Positions 1 to 11,676 are shown, counted from the stretch's first letter. The stretch: DNA of 64,000 bases from Marasmius tenuissimus (GCA_029532415.1 JAQOTA010000001.1:558001-622000), one strand, 5' to 3'. Program-made: numbers and translations. Notes: generated from the letters alone by a model not told the origin.

Positions 1-689
1 TACCATTTCCTAATAAGGCCTTAGGAGGCCGACCCTACCCGCCCCTTGCAATAAGTCCCTATTTATCGTAAGCACTTATATTCAATATCATCTTATCGAG
101 CCTTACGGCCCTCATCAGCCCTTATCAAACCGGCAGGATTTTTCCGACATGGGTCGGACGATGTGTGGATGTCGGCTACCGTATCTACTGCTGTGTTCAC
201 GTTGACCTGTCGCCAGTTGATACTTGCTCTTGTTTGTGCTTGGTTATTGCTGTTCTTCTGTATGTCGCTGCGATTTTGAACTTTCCTTTCTTCCTCCACC
301 TAAAATTATGGTCATGGGAGTCCGGTGAGTTGTAACCTACGCCCACCTCCCTCGACCCTGGCCTTTGACTCAACAGAAAATCAGTAACAAGTGGTGATGC
401 ATGATGTCAACGAAGGGTAGGGTAGCAAAAAGCCTGGGCTAAACAAATGGAACGTACTTCTCTAGTGCGCAGCATCTGGAATCTTCGGATTGGTGCGGAT
501 GCACCCGCAAAATCTACCCTACCGGAGGGTGCGGCAGAGTGATCGTCGCAATCACGTGCACTCGGCGAGAAGAACAAAGGGTCTTCGGACTTTCAATCTT
601 TCAGGTCCGCCTCTTTGCCACCTCTTGTCTCCCTTGTACCCAGAAACAAACGTCCCTGCTCTTTCTTGCTCTCCTCCTAGAACCTACCG
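1..689. other. No supported gene; upstream region of MYND copy 1
   Basis: No ORF with coding character is seen in the first 490 bases. From about 540 to 690 the sequence resembles the region just upstream of MYND copy 2 (about 6120-6278): both have an ATCACGTG-containing stretch followed by a pyrimidine-rich leader. This is probably the duplicated promoter and 5' leader of the two MYND genes. Confidence 0.5.
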
Positions 690-3600
690 ATGTTGGACTC
701 TGAGCCACCTCCCTTCATCTACGCTGAAGTCAATGCGTCCCACATAGCTGGTCTTTTTTGTTCTTATTGTTGAAGGCCACCGACAGCCTCAGCTGGGGAG
801 AAACTTCAAGCATGCTCAGCATGTCAGCGAGTCTTTTATTGTGAGTAACTCAACTTCAAGTATTCACCTGGATCCTTTGACACGAAGTGTTTTCTCATGC
901 TTAGGCGACGTCAATTGTCAGAAGAAAGACTGGAAGATCATCCACAAGACTGTTTGTAGTCGTCTCAAACAGGCGAACGAGGAAGACCGAAGGAATCAAC
1001 CACCACATCGTCTTAGCCGCCAACAATATGCAATGAAAAGTGTAAGGACATTCGGCAGTGGCTTTCGCAGCCTTGTTTAATGCCTGATGATGCGGAATCT
1101 TTAGCAACTCCATGTTCAAATGTTTTCACAACAATCCTTCGAGAGACCATACGGCACCAGAACAAATGTCAGCTGTTTCTGACCGCTCATGAGTGCCAAA
1201 ATCACTCGTGAGCGGTCATGAGTGCTGTGAGCCTCGGGGCTACTCACAAGCGCATACGGGACACCTTTTTTTTCACGAGTGCTCGTGAGCACTGCAAGGC
1301 TCACAGTGCTCGTGAACAAAACAGTTTTCTTGAGCTCACATGAACTACGCTGTTCTCATGTTTGCACATGAGCATGTCAGGAAGGAGTAAAAAAAAATAT
1401 TAATTCAGACACAAATTTCTACTATAGCTGGTATACAAGATGTAGTTAGGATACAAGAATACATATATTATATCGGTTACTGGTCTACACTCAGGTTCGT
1501 CATCGACACCCTCACCACACTCAGTTGATGGCCGCTGTAAGGTCTTCTTATCATGCAGCGCTGGATGAGTGGGTTTATCATGATCAGCGATGTCTTTCAG
1601 AATGAGAAGTCGCAAACTAAAACATACCTTTGATACCCGTGTATCCTTCCGAGGGCAAGTGAGAACACTAGTGGGCCAGTGATGAGACGGGACGAGATGG
1701 GAGTAGATGGACGCAATGGGAGTAGAGGGACGAGATGGGAGTAGAGGGGGGAGATGGGGGATGGAGGGGATTGGCGAAACTGCCAGGTATATATGGACGT
1801 TGAAGGTGGTCCGTGCGCCGCATGTCTAACCAAAATAAGTAATCTCAGCCAGCCAGCCTCATCATGACGTCGATGCACGGACCTCCATTGATGTCACGTT
1901 CTGTCGAGGTGCACGTCCCAACGTCCGGTTTGTGCTGTGTTCAACTCCAATTTCTGGGTGGTCCTGGCAAAAAAAAAGTCAGCTAAACAGTCAGAGGAGA
2001 GCTGAAAGACACGTACTAGCACATCCTCATGTCAACTCAACCCCTCTAGACCCTAATGAACCACGTCTTCTAGACTCGAGAGCTGAGCCACGAGCGGCAT
2101 AATCTTTTTGTTGTGTGGACCTGACAACAAGTTGCGTGTTCCGAGAGTTCAAAGTACGTGCATGTACTTTCAACCTTCCAAAACAAATCATGGACTACAA
2201 GATTCCATCAGCTCCAAGTGTTCAAAAAGCATGAGGTCAAGTCTACGCACGCTGATCTCCCAAGTCTGCTGTGTCAAATCAACATAGTTCCATGCGTGAT
2301 TGGCGGGCTGATGTCCCCTAGTGTAAACTTCCCCAACCTGGTCGCCGTAAGCTCCGTCGTCAAAGAGGCTCAGCACTGTTAGAGTCGCGTGAAGGGAGAT
2401 GACGGGTGCCGGGGAAAATGTTGAGTTGTGAGCGACAACGGAGCTTCGGGTGATCGCAATTCTTGGGTGTCTGTAGGAGCTCTGGAGTCTGGGGTGGGGC
2501 GAAGACGTTAAAAGGTGGAGGAGGTTTGGTTGGATTGCCGAAAAAAAAATTTCGTTCAGAAGCCAGTGGTGGTTGCGGTTCAGAAGCCGGATAAAGGTGG
2601 CTATGCAGTCCGCGTGGCCTGATATTGCTCACGCGATGTCCATTTCGTCTAACGCCCAGCAGAAATTTGAGTGCCGGGCGTTACTGGCGTCAGTGTAAGA
2701 CTTACCCAAGGTCCAAGGATCGCACAACTCCGATGTGATTGTGTCAAGCTCAGAGTATTTTGTTGTGGACCGCTTGTGAGCGCTCAGGGACCGGCCCGAG
2801 TCTCGCGGCTGCTCATGAGCGCTCATGCATAGCCCGGCTGCTTATGAGCGCTCATATGCAGCCCACTTGCTCCTGACCGCTCATAAGCGCCATAATCGCT
2901 CATGAGCGATCAGGAGCTTAGTACACTTTTTCTGGTGGGTGATCCGTGGATAACGAACTTCATTCTGTGTGTGCATCAGGACATTCTTCGCGAAATTCCA
3001 ACGACTTATCCACTTTCAATCGTTACAGTAATGAAGAGAAGTGCGAGGTATGCTTCCGCACGCGATTCCAGACCAATGGTCAGGAACGATTATCCCCATG
3101 CCCTCGCTGCCGTCTTGCATGGTGGTGCTCTCCAGAATGTCAAGACGATTTCCACAAATTTCACTCCAAACGGCATTGCGAAGAGCTTCAAACGATTGCG
3201 TCCGTTGACCGTCTCAAAGTTGACTATGCGATAGACAGGAAAGGGCTTCAGCAACTAATGATCAGGACGGCAGAACCTCGCACGACATATATACCTTTAT
3301 CCACCATCGGAGGCTGGAGCGACTACTGCAATAAGATTTTTCCAGACTTCGGATTCGCTACCTCCTTCACCGCCCGAACCATCAAAACTTATCACCCCGA
3401 CCCTGTTCCGGCTGTCCGCCTTCTGACCATGGAGGTGACTTGTTTTCCTCTCAGTATCATTGCGGCTCTAGAAGACGTCGATCCCAATCTGGCGAGCCGC
3501 AATACTCTCTGCATTCACATCCTTGGAGCAGCAACGCGAGAAATTCAAGGGAAGGGCATGCTCGAAGAGCTATTTCACTTTCTCCCGAAACTCAGGGTGG

Positions 3601-4064
3601 TGAAAGCCTTCTTTGTGGGCCCGCAGGCACGGGATCATCGCGACACCGGGAAGAACGTCGCTTGCAACTGATGTATCGCCAAAGGCCGAAGCCGCACCTG
3701 CTCATACTTCATGGGTACCTACCATGACTTCGCTCGTACCGCGGACGCTATGGCTAACCACCCCGACCTCATTGTGGGCTTGAACACAGGAATGTCGGAA
3801 GTCCAGTCTGGTTCGTGGGTGGCAACTCTACACGTGATTCAGGACATGGATACTCCTACTCTCTTCACAACTTATTCGATAGTTGAGGGGGAGGGGGAGA
3901 TTGCGTTGATGGAACGTATGGGTTTTGAGATCAGAAAGCGTCTTGAGTTGAATAAGTGGAGAGGTGTCGTTCCGAATACAAACAACTACTGGAATACTGA
4001 CAAGGATGGACCTATAGCTTCATACAACAGTCATTACAGATACATCGTACAAGGTCGGGTATAG
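690..4064 (+). pseudogene. MYND-finger / MSS51-like protein, copy 1 (broken, transposon-split)
   Basis: The gene has a double-MYND architecture. The first finger starts near 690 and is interrupted by a 64-nt GT-AG intron (841-904) that splits a cysteine codon; downstream are CQKKDW and a conserved HRLSR. The second finger (about 3030-3200) shows CEVCF, CPRC and CSPEC. After it comes a C-terminal domain with YHDFA and GLNTGMSEV, typical of fungal MSS51-like proteins of unknown function. Damage is clear. There is a TGA at 771-773 where copy 2 has CGA, an apparent frame shift around 1035, a 1.78-kb transposon at 1155-2937, and a further in-frame TGA at 3669-3671. The C-terminal part retains regions that copy 2 has lost. 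A functional product is unlikely unless the 3' half is expressed from its own start near 2946. Confidence 0.8.
1155..2937 (+). mobile_element. Non-autonomous CACCAG-ended DNA transposon, copy 1
   Basis: The 1783-bp element starts CACCAGAACAAATG and ends in the inverted form, CACTTTTTCTGGTG. It has no long ORF. Both ends carry clusters of the perfect 10-bp palindrome GCTCATGAGC and close variants, as expected for transposase-binding subterminal repeats. It lies inside MYND copy 1. The flanks GG/GG would fit a 2-bp target duplication but could be chance. CACC termini and a short duplication are compatible with the CACTA/Plavaka group, which is an inference; hAT is less likely because no 8-bp duplication is seen. 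An inverted, nearly identical copy lies at 4264-6048. Confidence 0.85.
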
Positions 4065-4263
4065 ATCGGAGACCAATTTTCTTTATATTCTACATATTTT
4101 TGAACTCTTGAGGGGGCTCGTATTTTATCATTCTATGTAGATGATTGATACCGCAATTTCGTTTCCATTCCTCCGCCTCGACTCCTCATTCCAAAGGCGA
4201 GCGATACTCGAGCCACTTTGTACAATAGTCACTGGTACACGAATATATTATTCAAGGCCGGGA

Positions 4264-6048
4264 CACCAGAAAAAGTGTACTAAGCTCCTGATCGCTCATG
4301 AGCGATTATGGCGCTTATGAGCGGTCAGGAGCAAGTGGGCTGCATATGAGCGCTCATAAGCAGCCGGGCTATGCATGAGCGCTCATGAGCAGCCGCGAGA
4401 CTCGGGCCGGTCCCTGAGCGCTCACAAGCGGTCCACAACAAAATACTCTGAGCTTGACACAATCACATCGGAGTTGTGCGATCCTTGGACCTTGGGTAAG
4501 TCTTACACTGACGCCAGTAACGCCCGGCACTCAAATTTCTGCTGGGCGTTAGACGAAATGGACATCGCGTGAGCAATATCAGGCCACGCGGACTGCATAG
4601 CCACCTTTATCCGGCTTCTGAACCGCAACCACCACTGGCTTCTGAACGAAATTTTTTTTTCGGCAATCCAACCAAACCTCCTCCACCTTTTTAACGTCTT
4701 CGCCCCACCCCAGACTCCAGAGCTCCTACAGACACCCAAGAATTGCGATCACCCGAAGCTCCGTTGTCGCTCACAACTCAACATTTTCCCCGGCACCCGT
4801 CATCTCCCTTCACGCGACTCTAACAGTGCTGAGCCTCTTTGACGACGGAGCTTACGGCGACCAGGTTGGGGAAGTTTACACTAGGGGACATCAGCCCGCC
4901 AATCACGCATGGAACTATGTTGATTTGACACAGCAGACTTGGGAGATCAGCGTGCGTAGACTTGACCTCATGCTTTTTGAACACTTGGAGCTGATGGAAT
5001 CTTGTAGTCCATGATTTGTTTTGGAAGGTTGAAAGTACATGCACGTACTTTGAACTCTCGGAACACGCAACTTGTTGTCAGGTCCACACAACAAAAAGAT
5101 TATGCCGCTCGTGGCTCAGCTCTCGAGTCTAGAAGACGTGGTTCATTAGGGTCTAGAGGGGTTGAGTTGACATGAGGATGTGCTAGTACGTGTCTTTCAG
5201 CTCTCCTCTGACTGTTTAGCTGACTTTTTTTTTTGCCAGGACCACCCAGAAATTGGAGTTGAACACAGCACAAACCGGACGTTGGGACGTGCACCTCGAC
5301 AGAACGTGACATCAATGGAGGTCCGTGCATCGACGTCATGATGAGGCTGGCTGGCTGAGATTACTTATTTTGGTTAGACATGCGGCGCACGGACCACCTT
5401 CAACGTCCATATATACCTGGCAGTTTCGCCAATCCCCTCCATCCCCCATCTCCCCCCTCTACTCCCATCTCGTCCCTCTACTCCCATTGCGTCCATCTAC
5501 TCCCATCTCGTCCCGTCTCATCACTGGCCCACTAGTGTTCTCACTTGCCCTCGGAAGGATACACGGGTATCAAAGGTATGTTTTAGTTTGCGACTTCTCA
5601 TTCTGAAAGACATCGCTGATCATGATAAACCCACTCATCCAGCGCTGCATGATAAGAAGACCTTACAGCGGCCATCAACTGAGTGTGGTGAGGGTGTCGA
5701 TGACGAACCTGAGTGTAGACCAGTAACCGATATAATATATGTATTCTTGTATCCTAACTACATCTTGTATACCAGCTATAGTAGAAATTTGTGTCTGAAT
5801 TAATATTTTTTTTTACTCCTTCCTGACATGCTCATGTGCAAACATGAGAACAGCGTAGTTCATGTGAGCTCAAGAAAACTGTTTTGTTCACGAGCACTGT
5901 GAGCCTTGCAGTGCTCACGAGCACTCGTGAAAAAAAAGGTGTCCCGTATGCGCTTGTGAGTAGCCCCGAGGCTCACAGCGCTCATGACCGCTCACGAGCG
6001 ATTTTGGCGCTCATGAGCGGTCAGAAACAGCTGACATTTGTTCTGGTG
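4264..6048 (-). mobile_element. Non-autonomous CACCAG-ended DNA transposon, copy 2 (inverted)
   Basis: This 1785-bp element is the reverse complement of the copy at 1155-2937 over its full length, with the same TIRs (CACCAGAA...) and the same GCTCATGAGC subterminal clusters. Flanks are GA on both sides. It sits between the end of MYND copy 1 and the leader of MYND copy 2. In the ~100 bp nearest the outer end, three differences from copy 1 are all CpG here versus TpG or CpA there; a homopolymer length difference is also visible near 5226. The two copies plus the 1.33 kb between them form a large inverted repeat. Confidence 0.85.
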
Positions 6049-6278
6049 GAGTAGATGTATCGGTTCATATTATACTTATGCATTGGATTGATAAGGGATC
6101 ATGAACGGCAGCATAGTTGCCAACGCGTCGTGGACGCGTCGCGATCACGTGAAGGCCCCTCGAATTTCGGACTCTCAATCTTCTAGGTCCGATTCATGCC
6201 ATTCTCTTCTCTTTCTTCAACTTGGGCCCTTACGCCAGTGCCTAGAATCCTCCACATTTACTCTCCAACTGCATCCAA

Positions 6279-7600
6279 ATGTCAAGCTCTGAACCATCTC
6301 CATTTATCTTTGTAGCCGTGAATGCGTCTCACGTAGCTGGTCTTTTTTGCTCTTACTGTCGAAGACCACCCGCAAGTGGGGAAAAACGGCAAACGTGCTC
6401 GGGGTGTCTTCGAGCCTTCTACTGTAATACGTTCAACCCCAACTTGTCTCCTAACTGCTCTAACTCTCATTCTGTTATCTCCTAGGTAATCCCGATTGTC
6501 AAAGGAAAGATTGGAAACTTACCCACAAGAGATTTTGTGGTCGTTACAGAGAGATGAACGAGGAGGATCGAAAGGCTTGGCCAACCCATCGTCTTAGCCG
6601 TACTGAATACGCTTTGAAGCTTGTGAGCAAAATTGATCGATATACTGTGTTCAGTGTCCCCTCAGTCGGACTTTCTCTAGCAATTCCGAGTAGAGATGTT
6701 CTCCCAGCAGTCCCCCGAGAATCCCTATGGCCTTTCGCGGATGTCAGATTTTCTCTAGTGCGTGTATCATAAAGTTCCTCACAAAGCAGCTGAGGGCTTA
6801 CCGAGCCTCGATATCTACAGCAATGAAGAGAAATGTGAAGTGTGCTTCCGCACCCGGTTCTAGACCGACAGTCTAGCGCGACTATTTCTCTGCTCTCGCT
6901 GCAGTCTTGCATGGTGGTGTTTCCCGGAATGTGGAAAGGATTTTCCCAAGTTCCACTCAAAGACGCATTGCCAAGAGCTTCAAATCGTCGCGTCTGTCGA
7001 CCGTCTTGAGGTTGACTATGCCATTGACAGAAAATTGTTTCGGCATCTGACGATTCGAACGGAGGTCCCTCGCACGACCTATATCCCATTATCCAGTATC
7101 GAAGGGTGGAATGACTACTGCCAACTTATCGACGCGCAATCGTCTATGCATTCACGTCGTTGGAGCGGCCTCCGGAGAACTCCAAGGGCCGTAGTCGCAC
7201 ATGCTCTTACTATGCGGGTACCTACCACGATTTCGTCCGTACCAAGGAAGCTTTAGCTAACCGTCCTGACCTCATTGTTGGGTTGAATACGGGAATGTCG
7301 GAGGTCCAGCCTGATTCGTGGCTAACTCTACGTATCATTCAGGGCATAGATGTTCCCGCTCTCTTCACTGCGTATATGAAGAAAGAGGGCGAATTGGAAA
7401 TGGCTTTGATGAAGCGTATGGATTTCGGAGTCAAAAAGGGCCTTGAACTAAACAAGTGAAAGAGTGTTATCCCGACGACGTACAACTACTGGAATACTGA
7501 CAAGCATGGACCAATAGCCTCGTACAATAGCTATTACAGGTATATTGTACAGGCTTCAAGGTCGGGCGTAGGTAACTCGTCGTCCGTGTACTCCATATAG
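6279..7600 (+). pseudogene. MYND-finger / MSS51-like protein, copy 2 (decayed)
   Basis: This is a tandem paralogue of copy 1. It starts MSSSEPSPF and has finger 1 with CSYCRRPP and CSGCL. A 62-nt intron (6424-6485) splits a Cys codon exactly as in copy 1. Next come CQRKDWK and the HRLSRTEYAL region, a second finger beginning YSNEEKCEVC, and a C-terminal YHDF / GLNTGMSEV domain. Several lesions are visible: a TAG near 6863 where copy 1 reads CAG, a deletion of about 400 bp relative to copy 1 just after WNDYC (near 7130), and TGA at 7457-7459 where copy 1 has TGG. Homology continues past that stop to TAG at 7598-7600. The lesions differ from those in copy 1, so the two copies decayed independently. 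Confidence 0.8.
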
Positions 7601-7641
7601 TGACACACTATCGAACTCCTGTCGATATTTTTAGGTGGTCT

Positions 7642-10030
7642 TTAACCCTCTAACGGGGTCACCCTGAGAGGAAGATGTGGTACTCCCTTCTCCGATACTG
7701 GCTGGAGTGTGATGGCTACGGACGAGCGTATCACAATGCTGTCATCAAGCTCAAATCTGAATTTTGATAAGAGTTCCGCCAAAATCACTTGAGACTCAAG
7801 AATTCTGTTCGCTCGTCGTCAGCAGGCGTATTGTGACCGATGATTGTTCCGAGTTCACTCACGCGAAGCGCCAGCTATGTACCCAAGTCAACAGAAGTTT
7901 GAATCTCGATCGCACAAGGAATCCGATAGAGACTCACCCAAGACAAACATTCGGCCCACCGATGAAGGTAGCTCTGTGATTCGTTGAAGGCAGAGTAAAG
8001 AATGAGTCAAACGTAGAAGTCGTGTATTACTCACAGATTCGCGTATGGGCCGACTGTGGGTCCCTTGATATTGGCAGTACGTTCGTCCACCCATCGAAGG
8101 GGGTCGAATATCTCCGCATCTTCTCCCCAAATATCGATGTTTCTAAATCAGCCAGGTGAAACCGTGAAACTGTGATCATTCAAGGTCGAGAGCGCTCTGT
8201 GCAACATACCTATGATAGGAGGCAATTCCTGCGTAGACAACTTGGCCTTTTTTTATCGGAATTACAGAGATCTGGCGACCATCTATGGTGGTGATGGGTT
8301 CAGATAGGGGAATGATCGTGTCTTCCAGCGCTTCCCGGAACGTGTGAGGCAAGGCAGAATGTAGGCGAGAAGTTTCCTGTAGAAGACTCGTCCGTTAGCC
8401 TAGGCCAAAGGAAAAACCTTCATTCTGCTCACCTTGATATGGGCATTCAGGAGCTGTAGCCTATCGTAAGCTGCCGCTGTTCGACGTTCGCCGTTGACAC
8501 CGAGAAGTTCGTTCCGAACTCTCTCCTGCCATTCAGGACGTTTAGCGAACTCATATAGTGCGAATGCAGTTGTGTTGCCCTGTAACCCTGTCATCTTGCT
8601 GCTCATACGTGAAGCAGTGACGGATAAACATACCGTGGTATCCTGTCCAGCGACTAGTATCGACGGGATCTGGTCCTTTATTTGCTGACGAGTCAGACGC
8701 GACGGGTGATTACCAGCTTTCTCGTTGATTCCCACTATCCCCCAGCCTCGTCAGACTCTTGTGATCCGATCCGATCAGCTGAAGAGCACTTACCAACGAT
8801 ACTGAGCAGGTCGTTTTCTTCAATTCCTAGCTGTAAATTGTCCCTCTTCTGGTTCAAAAGAGAGTCCGACCACTGATCCATCACTTTCCTATACCGTCTG
8901 AGGGAAAGCATGTCAGAAGTTGACAGATACTTGGCGGCGAGCCGGAATATGAAGGCTGGGAAAAGGGCGAGAACACTGTCAGCGACCAAGGAAGACTTAG
9001 TTTTTGCTGAGCTCATGGCTCTATTAGGAGGCATGATAGGAGCGTGTCAGTGAAGGCTCGTGAAGAGACCTTTTGTGAGTACACACATAATGTTATGGTG
9101 ATTTCTGGAGACTTCATCGCCTCCCGATTGAACGGAATCGAAATTGTAGCCCATTACGACTGCAAGAAATAAGCTTTAGCTCGTGACAATATATTAAATG
9201 GTGCTTGCCTTCCCCAACTGCGTCCGTGGCCGCATTTTGTAGTATCTCATAGACATCTCGCAGAGGGCCAGACGTACAGTCCTCTGCCAGCTTTGCGGAT
9301 GCCTGCGAAGGTGTTTAGAAGAGCAACGCCAAGATATGATACTTAATGAGTACCTTGTGAGCAATCTCTTGGAAGACCTGGACCAATTGTTCAATCTTGC
9401 CAGGGGAGAATGCAGGATTGAATACACTTCTCAGCTGAGAGTGGGTACCATCTAAGCGAGTGGCGTCAAGAGGGAACGTGTGCGGCGGAGAAGTGTACAG
9501 AATACGTACGACGGACAGCAAAAAGACTGTTTTCTCCAAAGAGCATCCCCGCGGTATTCAAATGCCACTGGTGTTTATCAAATATCTTGTTATTAAATAT
9601 GGTCTTGAAGACCAGCGGATCCGAGGAAAATAGGCGGTCTTCCTGAGGACAACGTGAGTGCAAAGTTTTCGATGGCTCAGTGCGGCTTTTGCACGGTCTA
9701 TACTCACCCCCATGCAGCCCTTGATTCGGTACGTCATTCCATACATCTTTTGCCATTGAAATTCGTTGTCCCCGTAGTTCTCAGTGAACATGAGGTCTGC
9801 CATATTTCCTTGCGGCGCGATAATCACCATTGACTACTTCGAATGAGCACGGAATCGGGTGGGTTTGACTTACCGTAGAGCCAGGAAGAAGATATTGTGC
9901 ACGGTCCACGAATGTGCCCGACATTGCTGCGCCATGGTCTTATTGCGATGGTCACGACGATAGCCACCAAGTATCCAGTGGTCACGAAGAGAGTAAGGGA
10001 CAACGACAGCGATAAGAGATTCCAACCCAT
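7642..10030 (-). CDS. Cytochrome P450 monooxygenase
   Basis: This is a membrane-anchored fungal class II-type P450 with many short introns. It begins with a hydrophobic leader (MGWNLLSLS...VAIVVTIAI) and a HIRGP proline-hinge region. The I-helix oxygen-binding motif AGQDTT lies just before an intron at about 8630, followed by GNTTAFALYEFAKRPEWQ. The K-helix ETSRLH (ExxR) and the PERF-type region FDPLRW are present. The haem loop FIGGPNVCLG has the cysteine ligand, but Asn occupies the usual Arg position. Next is a 12-nt micro-exon (7863-7874) encoding GWRFA with its neighbours, then ILESQVILAELL. The stop is at 7642-7644. The start at 10030 is preferred over an in-frame ATG at 10096 because the TATA box lies at 10107-10113. 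The substrate is unknown; the nearby terpene cyclases make terpenoid oxidation conceivable. Confidence 0.85.
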
Positions 10031-10102
10031 TGGCGCGAGATGGTGGACAGAGAGAGAAAGGGTTGTGAGAGATGGTCTTTCGGTGAAAGGTCGCAATGCA
10101 AC

Positions 10103-10113
10103 TCCTTATATAG
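10103..10113 (-). promoter_or_regulatory. TATA box of the P450 gene
   Basis: On the minus strand the sequence reads CTATATAAGGA. It is about 75 nt upstream of the ATG at 10030 and only about 10 nt from the alternative ATG at 10096, which supports the downstream start. Confidence 0.5.
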
Positions 10114-10521
10114 TCATCCAGTCAAGGTCCCGAATAGCCGGGTACCGTTAGTTTTCACCCCAAAAACTAACATGGACGTTATTTGACGTTGACAGAAGAT
10201 GCCCAGATCATGTGCGAGATTAAGGGCTTCTCGAGCCTGCTGGGAATCGCATGCAGTCGACGAATTTAGATGTTCTAATGGAGTGAGCGTGTAGGTGACG
10301 CCCCGGTTAGATGCGTGAGACCAGGAAAAGTTCAAGCAGAACGACGGGAGCCTAGCCTATACATGCTTCCCATCGTCCTGTCAGCCTAGTGTCAGCCTTA
10401 CAGTCAGGAGGTAATTGGCCAAAAATTCCAGCGCTACGCCGGGCGCACGGACCTGCACTGCAAGTGTGGAGGCCGCATCCATAGTTGCGATAGAAGAAAC
10501 TAGAACGTAGGATGACCATTA
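10114..10521. other. Intergenic, nothing recognised
   Basis: This is the space between the P450 promoter and the last exon of GFA1. Short ORFs here have no recognisable motif or intron context. Confidence 0.4.
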
Positions 10522-11050
10522 TTACATTTCCTCCTTCGTACATAGGCCTGTCAAGGAGCTCATAAAGCTGTTAACCTGATACAAAGGACAAGACACTCAC
10601 CCGGAATTTGAGGCATCCATCCATTCCTATACTTGGCGAAAATTTCCAACTTGGGCACAAGCTCTCTCTGCCCATGTTCATCCAGTGTTCCGTACGTGAC
10701 GTACACCCGGTCTCGCTCTTCGTCTCTCCGTGCATTCTGCAAGATTCCACTCCCACATGTACCACAAAACTCGAGATGAAGTTTTTCCGATTCATATTGT
10801 TTCGGTTGTCCAGAGACGATCTTGAACGATGATTTTGGGATCTTAGCGGTAGTACCAAAGGCACCGCCGAAGTATTTCTAGAGCAAACTTCTCTCAGTAA
10901 TCGGCCAAGGAAACCAAAAAAAAAGTAGGCCTGTACTACCTTGCAGCTAGGACAGTGGCACAGGCTTGTTTGTGCCTCCTCTGGCGATCCAAGGGATACT
11001 TTGTATCGGATTTCTTTGCAGTAGCATGAGCCTGTGTAAGTTACAGCCAT
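10522..11050 (-). CDS. GFA / CENP-V-like zinc protein (GFA1)
   Basis: The encoded protein has 137 aa in three exons (11050-10940, 10877-10601, 10547-10522) with introns of 62 and 53 nt that keep the frame. It has the Mss4-like fold of the glutathione-dependent formaldehyde-activating (GFA) family. Zinc-ligand pairs visible are C9/C11 (GSCYCKEI), CHCPSC (C31, C33, C36) and C75/C78 (FCGTCGSG). The sequence CKKYFGGAFGTT spans the first splice junction. GFA-type proteins bind glutathione-hydroxymethyl or related adducts in some bacteria, but most fungal members are uncharacterised. The short last exon (GLCTKEEM) resembles that of GFA2 (GLFHKQEIKE), which supports the exon model. It is the first gene of a repeated GFA-MBL-MBL unit. 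Confidence 0.8.
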
Positions 11051-11676
11051 GCCGATAGAATTTCTGCTCAGCGGAGTGATGGTATTGAGGGATAGAATTG
11101 AAGGAAGACAACGTACGATCTTCTCAAGTACCCCACTTTCGTCATCGAGTCATTCTCCAATCACGTTGGTAACTCAAAGCCACGATCTCTTCTGCAATCT
11201 GCCCCTGGATCGCGTCGGATTTGTAGGCGGGAATGATCGCAATGTGGGTCGAAATCTCCGGCAGGTATTAGAACAGGCTCATAGATTATGGTTGTTGCAG
11301 CACCGGAGGTCAAGTCACCGGAGAGCAGGGCAAGGCCCAATCCAACTGCGACTCACCCAAAGGTAACGAAACGTTGGTGAAACGATGAATTCTCTCTGCG
11401 GAGTTATAAAGTATTGAGCCTTTGAGGCGGTTGCTAATCATATCAGCCGGCGAGTCAAAATCGACATGGAGGTTTCGCGAAGAGAAGCAAGGCTGGCAGC
11501 GTTCCTCGACGTGAAAATACACGGCCCGTCGGTCCACTACGACCGCAATGCCTGCCGGTGTTGGGCATACGAATACCCATGTTCCAACTCAGAGCCTGAG
11601 TCAGTGGCAAGCGTCTCAAATAGTATCGGAAGGATGCAAGTTATCAGAAAATACGGGAAGCTTGGCTTTTGATTTG
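11051..11676. other. Intergenic; contains a repeat shared downstream of MBL genes
   Basis: No gene is supported. A segment at about 11520-11560, with CGTCGGTCCACTACGACCG and AATGCCTGCC, recurs at about 13945-13985. Shorter degenerate matches occur at about 39865-39905 and 42205-42250. Each match lies just past the 3' end of an MBL gene, so it belongs to the duplicated unit. Confidence 0.5.

Noticed and set aside
4375..5803. Short ORFs repeated in both transposon copies (for example the 93- and 71-codon ones)
   Set aside because: They recur only because the element is duplicated; they have no start context, introns or motifs, and contain low-complexity sequence.
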